Assembly: GCF_000497245.1 (NCBI RefSeq)
Contig: NZ_AWTC01000002.1
Location: 62,001 to 126,000 of the forward strand
From: Sporolactobacillus laevolacticus DSM 442
GTDB taxonomy: Bacteria > Bacillota > Bacilli > Bacillales > Sporolactobacillaceae
Direction of reading: 5' to 3'
Length of the DNA: 64,000 nt
Made by a program: the position numbers and the translations under genes. The notes below the pieces were generated by a model. The model had not been told where the DNA came from, made no database searches, and saw only the letters and a list, made by a program, of their open reading frames with translations. Position 1 is the first letter of the stretch, and every line of letters starts with the position of its first letter. This document shows, piece after piece, positions 19,431 to 28,328 of the stretch.

Positions 19431-20105
19431 TCAAAAACTCTTAAGTAATGATTCAACGATCAAATACCATCCATCTACCATAATAAATAGCAGAATTTTA
19501 AAAGGAAGTGAAATCATGACAGGAGGGAGCATCATCATTCCCATTGCCATTAGAATGCTTGCTACCACCATATCGATCACTAAAAACGGGATAAAAATCA
19601 TGAATCCCATTTGAAACGCTGTTTTTAGTTCACTGATTGTGAATGCCGGTACAAGTGCAGTGAGCGGAATATCGCTCACTTTCTTCGGCTGCTTGTACTT
19701 CCCGTAACTAAGAAACAGCTGCAAATCTTTCTCGCGTGTCTCTTTTGCCATAAATTCTTTAATCGGTGACTGGGCCTTTGACAACGCTTGCTTCTGAGTA
19801 ATTTCATGTTTCATGTAAGGCTGAATGGCTTGAGTATTAATTTGTCCATAGACAGGTGCCATTACAAAAAATGTAAGAAACAGAGCAAGGCCGACTAACA
19901 CTTGATTTGGTGGCATCTGCTGTGTAGAAAGTGACGTTCTCACAAAAGAAAGCACAATGATGATCCGCGTAAAACAGGTCATCAGCACAAGAATCGCCGG
20001 AGCAAGTGACAGCACCGTCAATACAAGCAAAAGCTGTAGCGTAGTCGCGACATCCTGAGGTTGGCTCGTGAAAAAGTCGGCAGGAATACCTGGTATACTA
20101 TTCAT
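19431..20105 (-). CDS. fliP: flagellar export gate protein FliP
   Basis: Core pore subunit of the export gate. The 224-aa protein has an N-terminal helix around LLLVLTVLSLAPAILVLMTC, then FTRIIIVLSFVRTSLSTQQM-PPNQVLVGLALFLT. The C-terminal half has TALVPAFTISELKTAFQMGF and LPFKILLFIMVDGW. No long signal peptide precedes the first helix, as in Bacillus. It overlaps fliO by 8 bases. Confidence 0.98.
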   Translation of the reverse strand: MNSIPGIPADFFTSQPQDVATTLQLLLVLTVLSLAPAILVLMTCFTRIIIVLSFVRTSLSTQQMPPNQVLVGLALFLTFFVMAPVYGQINTQAIQPYMKHEITQKQALSKAQSPIKEFMAKETREKDLQLFLSYGKYKQPKKVSDIPLTALVPAFTISELKTAFQMGFMIFIPFLVIDMVVASILMAMGMMMLPPVMISLPFKILLFIMVDGWYLIVESLLKSF

Positions 20106-20787
20106 TTTTCCTGACCTCCTGAATCAGAGCACTCAATTGATTGGAACGCTCTTTTTTCACTGCATCCAGCTGCTCTTGAAATGCATTCTGAAGTGATGGC
20201 GCGTTTTTCAGCAGATTCCCCTTCGCTTCATTACGACGCAGCGTGTGATCCGTAGTCCACTTTAATGCTTTAAGTACATTTTCTTCAAAATGATCAGATG
20301 GAGCAGCTTGTTGTGTCAGTGATTGAATGGCTTCAGGATCTGTAATTTCTTTAATTAACTGAACCGTCTCACCCACACCGACAACAAGTATTTCATTTCC
20401 TACCCGAACCAATTGAAGTGATCGGTTAGCTCCTAGCGAAACGCCACCCATATTTTTCAGCGCATTCACTTGCGCAAATTTACCCGTGCGTTTCACAACA
20501 AAATGGTAGAGCAAATAAATCAGTGCCAAGACAAGCAACAACGAAAAGAATAATTTCAGAAAGGTCAAGAAGAGATTGCTATTTCCATAAGTTGCTGATC
20601 CGTCTTGTTTCACTTCTCCAGAACTGCCACTATCCGCCGGGGATTTTTGCTTATTCTGCCCGCGATCAATCCAGGCTTTGACTGTACCGTTTCCCGAATC
20701 TGCATAAGAAACAGAACTGTAACTAAAGCCCAAAAGCAGAGCTGCCAAAAGTACAAATAAAATTTTTAACCAATGAGCCTTTTTCAC
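20098..20787 (-). CDS. fliO: flagellar biosynthesis protein FliO (FliZ of Bacillus)
   Basis: Assembly factor for the FliP ring. A signal peptide (residues 1-29, ending VSYADS) is followed by a low-complexity extracytoplasmic stretch and one membrane helix (residues 72-95). A cytoplasmic FliO domain comes next (LKNMGGVSLGANRSLQLVRV, ILVVGVGE-VQLI), then a charged tail. 229 aa. The start is GTG (20785-20787) with GGATGAG upstream. In Bacillus this gene is named fliZ. Confidence 0.93.
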   Translation of the reverse strand: MKKAHWLKILFVLLAALLLGFSYSSVSYADSGNGTVKAWIDRGQNKQKSPADSGSSGEVKQDGSATYGNSNLFLTFLKLFFSLLLVLALIYLLYHFVVKRTGKFAQVNALKNMGGVSLGANRSLQLVRVGNEILVVGVGETVQLIKEITDPEAIQSLTQQAAPSDHFEENVLKALKWTTDHTLRRNEAKGNLLKNAPSLQNAFQEQLDAVKKERSNQLSALIQEVRKNE

Positions 20788-20793
20788 AAATAC

Positions 20794-21156
20794 TCATCCA
20801 ATCGCTTTCTTGATTGCCTCAATGACGCGGTCCGGTTGAAAAGGTTTAACGATAAAGTCTTTTGCACCAGCCTGAATAGCGTCAATTACCATCGACTGCT
20901 GACCCATGGCCGAGCACATAATCACTTTGCAATTCGGATCCAGGCTTTTGATCTTTTTCAGTGCATTAATCCCGTCCATTTCAGGCATGGTGATGTCTAG
21001 TGTCACCAAATCGGGTTTCAACTCTTCATACTTTGCTACGGCTTCATTCCCATTTGCACCTTCAGCACATACCTCAAAACCGTTCTTAGTCAAAATATCC
21101 TTAAGCATCATTCTCATAAAAGCAGCATCATCAACAACAAGTATGCGTCCTGCCAC
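20794..21156 (-). CDS. cheY: chemotaxis response regulator CheY
   Basis: Single-domain receiver of 120 aa that signals to the FliM/FliY switch. Acidic pocket in VVDDAAFMR, phospho-acceptor Asp in LVTLDITMPEMDG, Thr/Ser site in IMCSAMGQQ, Lys in FIVKPFQPDRV. The start is GTG (21154-21156) with GGAGG 6 bases upstream. The 103 bases between fliY and cheY hold no gene. Confidence 0.98.
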   Translation of the reverse strand: MAGRILVVDDAAFMRMMLKDILTKNGFEVCAEGANGNEAVAKYEELKPDLVTLDITMPEMDGINALKKIKSLDPNCKVIMCSAMGQQSMVIDAIQAGAKDFIVKPFQPDRVIEAIKKAIG

Positions 21157-21259
21157 GCAAATCCCTCCAGTTCATTCGTTAGAATAATATTTAGTCCGCC
21201 AGATTCACGGTTTGTGTAACCGGCAGAGAACTCCTTACAGTTAGCTCTTAATTAAGGTC

Positions 21260-22459
21260 TTACAGGTTTTTCAATCGATCACTTTGATCGAGTATTTCTG
21301 TAATTCGAATTCCGAAATTCTCATCAACAACAACCACTTCACCTTTCGCGATATACTTCTGGTTGACTAGAATATCGATCGCTTCCCCAGCAAGCTTATC
21401 CAATTCAATGATTGAACCTGGCCCGAGTTCCAAAACGTCCTTGATCGTTTTTTTTGTGTGTCCAAGTTCAACGCTGACGTCCAATGGAATATCCATCAGC
21501 AAATCTAGGTTTCGCGACGCGGTTTGTTCCCTTGGTTTCGGTTCTTCATCAAAATTGGAGAATTGTACCGGGCGCACATCCTCCTGCGGAATTGATTGCT
21601 CTTTTGCTGCGTAGCTAATCGGCACTTCGGGAGCAAGTGTCGCTGCATCTTCTTTTTGAGCAGGATAATGAACCGGTTCCGATGGTGTTTCTTTTTTTTC
21701 ATCTACTTCTGTTGATGAGGTTGTACCGATCTCGGTACTGCTCGTACCTCCTGTTTCCTGAAGCAACAAATTGACTAGTTGTTTGCCAAAATCAATCGGA
21801 ATCAGTTGCATGATATGGGAATCAACGAGATCACCGATAATCAACTGAAAAGAAATTTCAAACATGATCTCATCTTTTGGGAGATATTCAATCCCTTGTT
21901 TTGCCTTGACATCCATTAGATTTAATTTAGGCGGTGAGATATCAATTCGCCGATTGAACACTGTTGACATTGCAGTGGAAGACGAGCCCATCATTTGGTT
22001 CATTGCTTCTTGCACAGCGCTCATTTCCATATCACTGATTTGTTCGTTCGGGTTCTTCCCATCTCCGCCCATCATCAGATTGGCGATCACACTTGCATCA
22101 TGTGTCTTAATAACAAGCATGCATGAACCTTGAAAACCCTCAGTATAGTTTACAAGAACAGACACATGAGGAACTGGAAACTCGGCGGAAAGATTATTAC
22201 GGTTCACGAGATGAACTTTCGGTGTCGTAATTTCCACTTTTTTATTTAAAATCGTAGATAAAGCAGTAGCAGCACTACCGAATGAAATATTACCGATTTC
22301 GCCAAGCACGTCTTCATCAAGATCCGACATGTCTTGATCTCCAAAATCTTTCACTACATTATTTTGTTCCGGCGGGTGCATTGCGGGTTCTTGATCTCCA
22401 TCCGAGTGGTGACCAAGAAGCGCATCAATCTCTTCTTGCGAAAGTTGTCCGTCACTCAT
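21260..22459 (-). CDS. fliY: flagellar motor switch phosphatase FliY
   Basis: Switch component and CheY-P phosphatase replacing FliN in Bacilli. It starts with a FliM-like CheY-P binding peptide (LSQEEIDALLG). Two CheC-like repeats follow (LGEIGNISFGSAATALS; MSAVQEAMNQMMGSSSTAMS), then a Glu/Ser/Thr-rich linker and a C-terminal SpoA/FliN domain (ELGHTKKTIKDVLELGPGSI). ATG at 22457-22459 has AGGAGG 9 bases upstream and is preferred to the ATG 9 bases earlier, which abuts the ribosome site; 399 aa. Confidence 0.97.
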   Translation of the reverse strand: MSDGQLSQEEIDALLGHHSDGDQEPAMHPPEQNNVVKDFGDQDMSDLDEDVLGEIGNISFGSAATALSTILNKKVEITTPKVHLVNRNNLSAEFPVPHVSVLVNYTEGFQGSCMLVIKTHDASVIANLMMGGDGKNPNEQISDMEMSAVQEAMNQMMGSSSTAMSTVFNRRIDISPPKLNLMDVKAKQGIEYLPKDEIMFEISFQLIIGDLVDSHIMQLIPIDFGKQLVNLLLQETGGTSSTEIGTTSSTEVDEKKETPSEPVHYPAQKEDAATLAPEVPISYAAKEQSIPQEDVRPVQFSNFDEEPKPREQTASRNLDLLMDIPLDVSVELGHTKKTIKDVLELGPGSIIELDKLAGEAIDILVNQKYIAKGEVVVVDENFGIRITEILDQSDRLKNL

Positions 22460-23450
22460 TGACGTCATCCTCCTCTGTTATCGTTTTAATGATTTGGACA
22501 GCGATTCTTTTGTTTCGTTTCCCAGGCTGAGCGATAAACTTTGGGGAACCTCCAACATGAATTACCATTGGCTGATCCAAATGCTGATCTAATTTGATGA
22601 CGTCACCCACACTCAGATGCAATAGCTCATCAACTGTTATCTGTGAATGTCCAAGATTCGCAGTCACATTGACGTATGAATGTTCGACGCGCTTCTTCAG
22701 CGATTGGTACTCTTCTGTCGTTGCGTCATTTTTCTTCTCGCTCATCCAGTAGTGCATGGACAACTTAGGAATAATCGGCTCAAGTACAACATGAGGTAAA
22801 CACAGATTGATCATTCCGCTGGATTTACCGATCATTGCAGAAAGTGAAATAACAATAACCGTTTCATTTGGTGAGACCAACTGCAAGAACTGAGGGTTAG
22901 TCTCTAGTTCAATCATAAAAGGGTCAATGTCATGCTCAACTGACGACCAAGCTTCTTTTAATGCAGGAAGTGTGCCATCAAACAAACCTTTCATCAGGTC
23001 GGTTTCAATTTCAGTCAGGTTCTCAATCTTATTCATGCTCTCGCCGCTTCCGCCAAGCAACCGGTCAAGCATCGCATACGCTATGTTTGGATTCACTTCA
23101 ACGATTAAATGACCTTCAAGCGGCGGTGCTTCAATTATGTTCAGGACTGTTGCTGAAGGAATAGAGCGAATGAACTCCTCATACGGGAGTTGATCAACAG
23201 ACGCCACTGATATCTGAACATATGTCCTTAATTGAGCAGAAAAATAGGAAGTGAGCAACCGCGCATAATTTTCATGAATTCGTGTCAAACTGCGTATCTG
23301 ATCTTTTGAAAAACGAAGCGCTCGCTTAAAATCGTAGACACGGATTCTTGATTTCTTTTCTTCACTTTTTAATTCTTCGGCATTCATTTCTCCTGTTGAA
23401 AGCGCGGAAAGCAGTGCGTCAATCTCAGATTGTGAAAGTATGTCGGCCAT
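22452..23450 (-). CDS. fliM: flagellar motor switch protein FliM
   Basis: C-ring subunit that binds CheY-P. N-terminal binding peptide LSQSEIDALL. The CheC-like middle domain starts near YDFKRALRFSKDQIRSLTRI. A SpoA C-terminal domain has NLGHSQITVDELLHLSVGDV. 332 aa. It overlaps the downstream fliY start by 8 bases. Confidence 0.98.
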   Translation of the reverse strand: MADILSQSEIDALLSALSTGEMNAEELKSEEKKSRIRVYDFKRALRFSKDQIRSLTRIHENYARLLTSYFSAQLRTYVQISVASVDQLPYEEFIRSIPSATVLNIIEAPPLEGHLIVEVNPNIAYAMLDRLLGGSGESMNKIENLTEIETDLMKGLFDGTLPALKEAWSSVEHDIDPFMIELETNPQFLQLVSPNETVIVISLSAMIGKSSGMINLCLPHVVLEPIIPKLSMHYWMSEKKNDATTEEYQSLKKRVEHSYVNVTANLGHSQITVDELLHLSVGDVIKLDQHLDQPMVIHVGGSPKFIAQPGKRNKRIAVQIIKTITEEDDVNE

Positions 23451-23482
23451 TTTTCTTCACCACCCCCCACCTTCTTCCAAGG

Positions 23483-23917
23483 TTATTGCACAATTTTTTC
23501 TGTCGTGTAGACATGAGTCACTGTACCACTTGTTAGGAAGCTATTTATTTTATTCTTGACCATATTTTCTAAATTGGAGAGTCCTGCCTGATCTTGCAGA
23601 TCCTGCGGAGTCATCCCCGACACCGTATAAATGACCGCATTTTTCACTTGAAATGAGCGTTTCTCAAGCTCATCTTTCGCGTCTTTATTTGACACTTGGA
23701 TATTAAAATCCAATTTGATAAAATGATCGCCTTTAATATTGGTGGTAATTTCACCAGTTGCAACGGTAAGATCTTTCACTATCTCATCAATGTTCGGATC
23801 CTTATTCTCTGCACTCCCGTTACCAACGCCTGACATGATGAAAAAGGCGGCGACTGTTCCAATGATCATCAGAACCATGAAAATAAACAGTATATTCATT
23901 CCTCGGCTTTTGAACAT
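23483..23917 (-). CDS. fliL: flagellar basal body-associated protein FliL
   Basis: Single-pass membrane protein next to the stator. The N-terminal helix (residues 8-30) is followed by an extracytoplasmic domain with FIKLDFNIQVSNKDAKDEL and a C-terminal KNKINSFL-TSGTVTHVYTTEKIVQ-like end, typical of FliL. 144 aa. The ATG overlaps the swrD end by 22 bases and has AGGTG upstream. Confidence 0.94.
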   Translation of the reverse strand: MFKSRGMNILFIFMVLMIIGTVAAFFIMSGVGNGSAENKDPNIDEIVKDLTVATGEITTNIKGDHFIKLDFNIQVSNKDAKDELEKRSFQVKNAVIYTVSGMTPQDLQDQAGLSNLENMVKNKINSFLTSGTVTHVYTTEKIVQ

Positions 23918-24132
23918 CTCAACACACCTTCTTCCGCAGACAAGCCCGACAATAATGAGATCTTTTTGAGAAACTGAATCATCTTCCGGTTAACTTCATC
24001 CGGTGATTCTTTGACAATAAGCTTTTTTCCATTTGTCAGAGTGATCGTCGTATCAGGCAACGACTCCACCTGTTCAATTAAAAATGCATTAAGTATGAAG
24101 GATTGATTATTAAAATGTGTTAACTGGATCAT
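23896..24132 (-). CDS. swrD: SwrD/FlbD-like small flagellar protein (YlzI)
   Basis: Small cytoplasmic FlbD-family protein; in B. subtilis SwrD raises motor torque for swarming. The conserved core is IQLTHFNNQSFILNAFLIEQ, then PDTTITLTNGKKLIVKES. The frame is open upstream, but family proteins begin Met-Ile just before the core, giving ATG 24130-24132 and 78 aa. A GAGG abuts this ATG, so the ribosome site is poor and the start is less certain. It lies between flgE and fliL. Confidence 0.88.
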   Translation of the reverse strand: MIQLTHFNNQSFILNAFLIEQVESLPDTTITLTNGKKLIVKESPDEVNRKMIQFLKKISLLSGLSAEEGVLRCSKAEE

Positions 24133-24191
24133 CCTCGCCACAAAATGTGCCGGGCAGGAAAAAGCCCAGCTCATTCTTCTCCCCTATCTAT

Positions 24192-24971
24192 TTATCGTTT
24201 CAATTGCACTAATTCTTGAAGGATCTGATCGGCGGTCGTAACTGTTCGAGCATTCGCTTGATAAGCGCGTTGCGCTTCAATCAGCGCCGTCATTTCATCC
24301 GTCAAATCGACGTTTGAACCTTCAAGGGAGTTCTGAACAACTTTTCCTTGTCCATTTGCCGCTGGATTATTACTCATCGTACCTGATCCCTGGGTCGCTT
24401 GGTATAAAGAGTTTCCCACTTTCTCTAATCCCGCAGGATTTGAAAATGTGGTCAGCTGCACCGTACCTAAATTGACATTGGCGCCCGCAGTAGTTACTCC
24501 GTTAATCACCCCGTTTGAGTCAACAGTAAAAGAGGCAAGGTCCTGGAACGTATTATGGTCCCGATTTGTCGTATCAAGAACTAATGTCAATCCTTGAGAA
24601 TTAACAAGCCCTGTTCCAGCGCTATTAAGTTTGAAATCGCCGGCTCTGGTATAATAAGTGTTGGTTCCATCAGAAACAGCAAAATAACCTTCGCCGTTAA
24701 TTGCGAGATCATATGGATTTCCTGTCGGATTGACAACACCATCTGTCAGAATATTGTCAATTGAACTTGCTTGAGAACCAAGACCTATTTGAATAGCATT
24801 TTTGTTTGTTGTAGATCCCTGCAAATCCGAACTGAAAATATCTTCAAAGTTAACGCGCCCTTTTTTAAATCCTGTCGTGCTGACGTTTGAAATGTTGTTC
24901 CCAATGACGTCCAAATAGGTTTGGAAGTTCTTTAGTCCTGATACGCCTGTTCCCAATGATCTTAATAGCAT
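24192..24971 (-). CDS. flgE: flagellar hook protein FlgE (FlgE/F/G family)
   Basis: Main hook or distal-rod-type axial protein. The N-terminus has LGTGVSGLKNFQTYLDVIGN and NISNVSTTGFKKGRVNFED. The middle holds GLGSQASSIDNILTDGV. The C-terminus has NSLEGSNVDLTDEMTALIEA and QRAYQANARTVTTADQILQ. At 259 aa it matches the short B. subtilis hook protein (formerly called FlgG) rather than long proteobacterial FlgE. It is preceded by flgD and the flagellar operon protein. Confidence 0.94.
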   Translation of the reverse strand: MLLRSLGTGVSGLKNFQTYLDVIGNNISNVSTTGFKKGRVNFEDIFSSDLQGSTTNKNAIQIGLGSQASSIDNILTDGVVNPTGNPYDLAINGEGYFAVSDGTNTYYTRAGDFKLNSAGTGLVNSQGLTLVLDTTNRDHNTFQDLASFTVDSNGVINGVTTAGANVNLGTVQLTTFSNPAGLEKVGNSLYQATQGSGTMSNNPAANGQGKVVQNSLEGSNVDLTDEMTALIEAQRAYQANARTVTTADQILQELVQLKR

Positions 24972-25042
24972 AATTGATCCTCCTTTATAATAACTGCCTC
25001 TGTCATTCAGCAGTTTCAGCTCTCCTATGAAGGTCCAGCTGA

Positions 25043-25438
25043 TCAGTGATTAATAACGATTGTGCCATTGATATTCGAAAAGATCCGTGTGTTGGCTTCT
25101 TCAAGCCCCATTGCCGTAATTACCGTTTGATTCGGCATGTTGACAACGAGTGCCGCGTCCTTAGTTAATACAAGTGAGTCGTTAATACCCATTTTCTTTG
25201 CTTCTTGCATTTTCGAGTGAATCAAATTCCATTCAGTTTGCGAGATGTGAATGTCGCGTTCATCGATTCGCTCACGTGCGTGTTTTGATAGTTTCAAAGG
25301 CAATTTCTCATATTCTTCCTCCAAACTTTCCGAGAAAGAACTCTTTTGAGCGTTTGGTTTCTGATTCTGTTTCGAAACTGATTCTGTATGGCTTGGGATC
25401 GTTAACGGCTGATAGGTAAAAGCATTAATCTTAGTCAC
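25043..25438 (-). CDS. flagellar operon protein, TIGR02530 family (function unknown)
   Basis: A 131-aa cytoplasmic protein with a Ser/Gln-rich N-terminus. The conserved core is LSKHARERIDERDIHIS, then MGINDSLVLTKDAALVVN, ending TRIFSNINGTIVINH. This looks like the small family found between flgD and flgE in many Bacilli but missing from that place in B. subtilis 168; the family call is from memory. The start is GTG (25436-25438), overlapping the flgD stop by 8 bases. It may act as a hook chaperone or regulator, which is a guess from position. Confidence 0.8.
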   Translation of the reverse strand: MTKINAFTYQPLTIPSHTESVSKQNQKPNAQKSSFSESLEEEYEKLPLKLSKHARERIDERDIHISQTEWNLIHSKMQEAKKMGINDSLVLTKDAALVVNMPNQTVITAMGLEEANTRIFSNINGTIVINH

Positions 25439-25904
25439 CCGTTCCCGCTCCTGTCGTATTGCTGACTTCAGTAATGGACGAAGGATCTACTTTGTCACCA
25501 TCTTCTGTAATATAAGCAACCGTTCCATCCTTAAGAGTGACTGACTTTACAATACCGCTAAACGTATTCGTAACAGTATTTCCACTGTCATCAGTATCCG
25601 ACTCCGTCCAACTGATCTGCTTTCCAATCATCGATGCTTGTTGTGATAGTGACTGATTTGACTGTGTCGTCACTAACTTGTCAATGGCATTACTCATATT
25701 CTGGGTTTGTTCCAAAGTGGTAAATTCAGCCATCTGTGACACAAACTGCTCACTATCCATCGGTGAAGTTGGATCTTGGTTTGTCAGCTGCGCAACAAGC
25801 AGTTTTAGAAACGAGTCCTTGTCTAAAGCGCTGTTCGAGCTAGAAGTCGATGTTGTCGAATTATTTGTTGTTGCTGTTGTTCCTGTTGTTCCAGGAATAC
25901 TCAT
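25431..25904 (-). CDS. flgD: hook assembly scaffold protein FlgD
   Basis: Hook-cap protein. The family block DKDSFLKLLVAQLTNQDPTS (residues 28-47) with QFVSQMAEFTTLEQTQNM follows a Thr/Ser/Asn-rich N-terminus. The rest (residues 85-157) includes ASMIGKQISWTESD and GIVKSVTLKDG. At 157 aa it lacks the larger Ig-like part of proteobacterial FlgD, like other Bacilli. Confidence 0.95.
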   Translation of the reverse strand: MSIPGTTGTTATTNNSTTSTSSSNSALDKDSFLKLLVAQLTNQDPTSPMDSEQFVSQMAEFTTLEQTQNMSNAIDKLVTTQSNQSLSQQASMIGKQISWTESDTDDSGNTVTNTFSGIVKSVTLKDGTVAYITEDGDKVDPSSITEVSNTTGAGTGD

Positions 25905-25905
25905 A

Positions 25906-27216
25906 TCAAATCATGCCTCCTGTCATCCATTCAGAGAATGAATGGTTACTCAGTTGTTCGTCGTTGCTTATCATCTGAACATTTCGATGTTTTTCCTGTT
26001 CTTGCTGCTGTTCATCTTTTCTCTCATGATGTTGCTGGTAATCACCCTGTTGCTGACCTTGATTTTGTGCATGTTCAGGCGTAACAGTCTGCAATTGTCG
26101 GTTGACATCAATTTGGGCAAATGATATGCCTTTGCCAGCACAGTCATGTTTCAATTGATTCAATCCACTTTCGAGTAGATCTTTTGCCGCTTTCGTCTCA
26201 GCCGTGAATTGAGCGATCAATCCCTGATCGCCCCTACTTATAGAAATAGTCAGTTTTCCTAAATTTTCCGGGCTTAAGGAGATGGTAAAATTCTCTGAAC
26301 TGCCTTTTTCCAGTTTCACAGAAGACTTGCCTAACCATTCACTAATTTGATCAGCGACCTGTTGATGGACAGGTGTTTGTTTCTCTTGCGATTTACCAGA
26401 CTGATAACTCGACCACAATTCAAGCTTGTTCATCACCCCGGATACAGCTCGAAGATGATCACTTTTATTGCGTGACTCCATACTTACAGAGTTCCATGTT
26501 TTTACATGATTGCCATCATTCTTCTGTTTGTCTGTTTCTGGAGATGATAACAAATCTTTATTAATGCTAAAGTTTGATTGCGTATCACTTTTCCGCACTT
26601 TTTGAACAGTCTCAAGCTCACCAAATTTGTCACTATTGTTCAAGGCTTGTTGCAGCAGGGGATCCGATTTTGTCTTCGTCTTACCTGATTGCAGGATGAT
26701 GTTGTTATGAACTTCACTCTCTTGAGTCACTGATTTATCGGGTAAGCTTGGACTCTGGTGCAATTGATTCGCTAATAGCTTAACTTGTGATTGCACATTA
26801 TTTGAAATAGGAAGTGTTGTCATTTGCCCATCATTATTTTTATCAATCAGCCCATTTAATGGATATTCAGTTGTTTGCAGACGTGATGCTGTATTACTCT
26901 TCGAATGACTAAATGATACATTTTTTTGATCTAATACATGATTACTCGTCTCAGATCCTGCGCCATTGAATCGTTTTTCAATTGAATGCTTATTGACCTG
27001 GTTAACCGTTTGTTGAACTGATTTTTGTTCCGATGGCTTTGCCAACGATTCCGATTTCTCTTTCCAACGACTAGAACTCAATTGGTGCTGAACAAGTTGT
27101 ATAGCCGATAAAAACGTATTTTGTTCTTCGTTCTTGGTGTTTTTCTTTTTCTTTGTTGCTTTTCCAGCAACTTCCTGAATCTTGGAATCTTTGAGTTCAA
27201 CTACGGTCATGTTCAT
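25906..27216 (-). CDS. fliK: flagellar hook-length control protein FliK
   Basis: Molecular ruler secreted during hook growth, triggering the FlhB switch. 436 aa, with a poorly conserved polar N-terminal 300 residues. The C-terminal Flg_hook domain has FTISLSPENLGKLTISISRG, LIAQFTAETKAAKDLLESGL and LKHDCAGKGISFAQIDVNRQ. A Gln/His-rich tail follows. ATG 27214-27216 sits after AGGAGGTGAGAAA. Position after ylxF and before flgD matches B. subtilis. Confidence 0.92.
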   Translation of the reverse strand: MNMTVVELKDSKIQEVAGKATKKKKNTKNEEQNTFLSAIQLVQHQLSSSRWKEKSESLAKPSEQKSVQQTVNQVNKHSIEKRFNGAGSETSNHVLDQKNVSFSHSKSNTASRLQTTEYPLNGLIDKNNDGQMTTLPISNNVQSQVKLLANQLHQSPSLPDKSVTQESEVHNNIILQSGKTKTKSDPLLQQALNNSDKFGELETVQKVRKSDTQSNFSINKDLLSSPETDKQKNDGNHVKTWNSVSMESRNKSDHLRAVSGVMNKLELWSSYQSGKSQEKQTPVHQQVADQISEWLGKSSVKLEKGSSENFTISLSPENLGKLTISISRGDQGLIAQFTAETKAAKDLLESGLNQLKHDCAGKGISFAQIDVNRQLQTVTPEHAQNQGQQQGDYQQHHERKDEQQQEQEKHRNVQMISNDEQLSNHSFSEWMTGGMI

Positions 27217-27246
27217 TTTCTCACCTCCTTTCAAAGGTTACCTGAC

Positions 27247-27873
27247 TCAAGGCGATGTCGTTGTCGTTGTTGTCGACGTACCTGATGCTGTACTTGAACT
27301 TGTTGTATTTGCCTTCAATAGGGGCGTTAAGGCAGCTGCTTTATTTACATCCATATTTTCGAGTATTGCAGCCTTCGTTTTATCATCCAACAAATTTATG
27401 TATTCTGCTGCCTGCTGTACAGATAGCTTGCTAAAAATTGCTCCTGCTTTTGCCGGATCCATCGTTTTATAGGTCTGGGCATAAACCGCCTGACGAGCGG
27501 TGGCAGCTTGACTCTTTGCCTGTGTGTTTTTTGCATTGGCATCATTTTGTGCTTGTTTCAATTGATTTTTCAGCTGAGCAACTTGATCCGCCAATTTGCC
27601 GTTTTCACTTTGCAATTGTTTAATTGTGGCATTCTGATTTGCATTTTCCGCTTTTAATTGTGCTGTCTGTGATGAGCCTCCAGACGCGGCATGCTGACCC
27701 TGAGAAGTTGTTTCGTTTCTAAAAATAAGGCTTTTTGCCTCAGTAACCGGGTCGAGACCTGCAAGTTTTAAAAACAATGCCGCGAGAAGTAGAAAAAACA
27801 GAATGGGAACCAAAATTGCCAAGAAAATCTTTAACAATTTTAGGCCAAAACCGGTATGTTTTGTCTCTTCCAT
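27247..27873 (-). CDS. ylxF: YlxF/MotE-like membrane protein with MgtE-N domain
   Basis: A 208-aa protein of the fla/che operon. A membrane helix (residues 13-40) is followed by a long coiled coil (about 70-118, AQLKAENANQNATIKQLQSE and on). A C-terminal MgtE-N-type helical domain has MDPAKAGAIFSKLSVQQAAE and KTKAAILENMDVNKAA. It ends in a Thr/Ser-rich tail. Similar proteins (MotE) chaperone the stator protein MotB in some bacteria; its role here is inferred. Confidence 0.85.
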   Translation of the reverse strand: MEETKHTGFGLKLLKIFLAILVPILFFLLLAALFLKLAGLDPVTEAKSLIFRNETTSQGQHAASGGSSQTAQLKAENANQNATIKQLQSENGKLADQVAQLKNQLKQAQNDANAKNTQAKSQAATARQAVYAQTYKTMDPAKAGAIFSKLSVQQAAEYINLLDDKTKAAILENMDVNKAAALTPLLKANTTSSSTASGTSTTTTTTSP

Positions 27874-27890
27874 TTGGCTCCACCTTCCTT

Positions 27891-28328
27891 TTATTGGTTT
27901 GCTGTACGTTGTCCAGCAATATCATCCATTTGTTTCATTTCTGCCTTAGCCACTATCTTGTGATAAATTCTTTGCTGCTTTTCTCTCATTTTTTCATACT
28001 TTTTAACTTCAATCGCTTTATCTTGCAGCCTGGTTTGGAAGGTTTCCAGTTGTAATTTGGCTCTATGATATTGCTTGCTTGTTTCTTCTATTAAAAAATC
28101 AATTTTTTCAACATCCGAAATACCCATCTTCATTTTATCTATCGTAATTGCTTGACTCATTTGCTGTTGGAGACCTGTCTGTACAACTTTCTTCTGTTCC
28201 ACCAGTTCAATTAGGTTATGCGCTAATTTTTCAAAAGCATCAAACAGTTTCTTGTACTGTACTTCGAGATTCTGCTTCTCACTTTCCGCAAGCTTCATCA
28301 CTCGTTCAAAGCGATACTCAAATGCCAT
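27891..28328 (-). CDS. fliJ: flagellar export protein FliJ
   Basis: Central stalk-like coiled coil of the export ATPase. The 145-aa protein is almost entirely helical and charged, with FEYRFERVMKLAESEKQNLE at the N-terminus, the family pattern. It overlaps the 3' end of fliI by 11 bases. Confidence 0.92.
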   Translation of the reverse strand: MAFEYRFERVMKLAESEKQNLEVQYKKLFDAFEKLAHNLIELVEQKKVVQTGLQQQMSQAITIDKMKMGISDVEKIDFLIEETSKQYHRAKLQLETFQTRLQDKAIEVKKYEKMREKQQRIYHKIVAKAEMKQMDDIAGQRTANQ

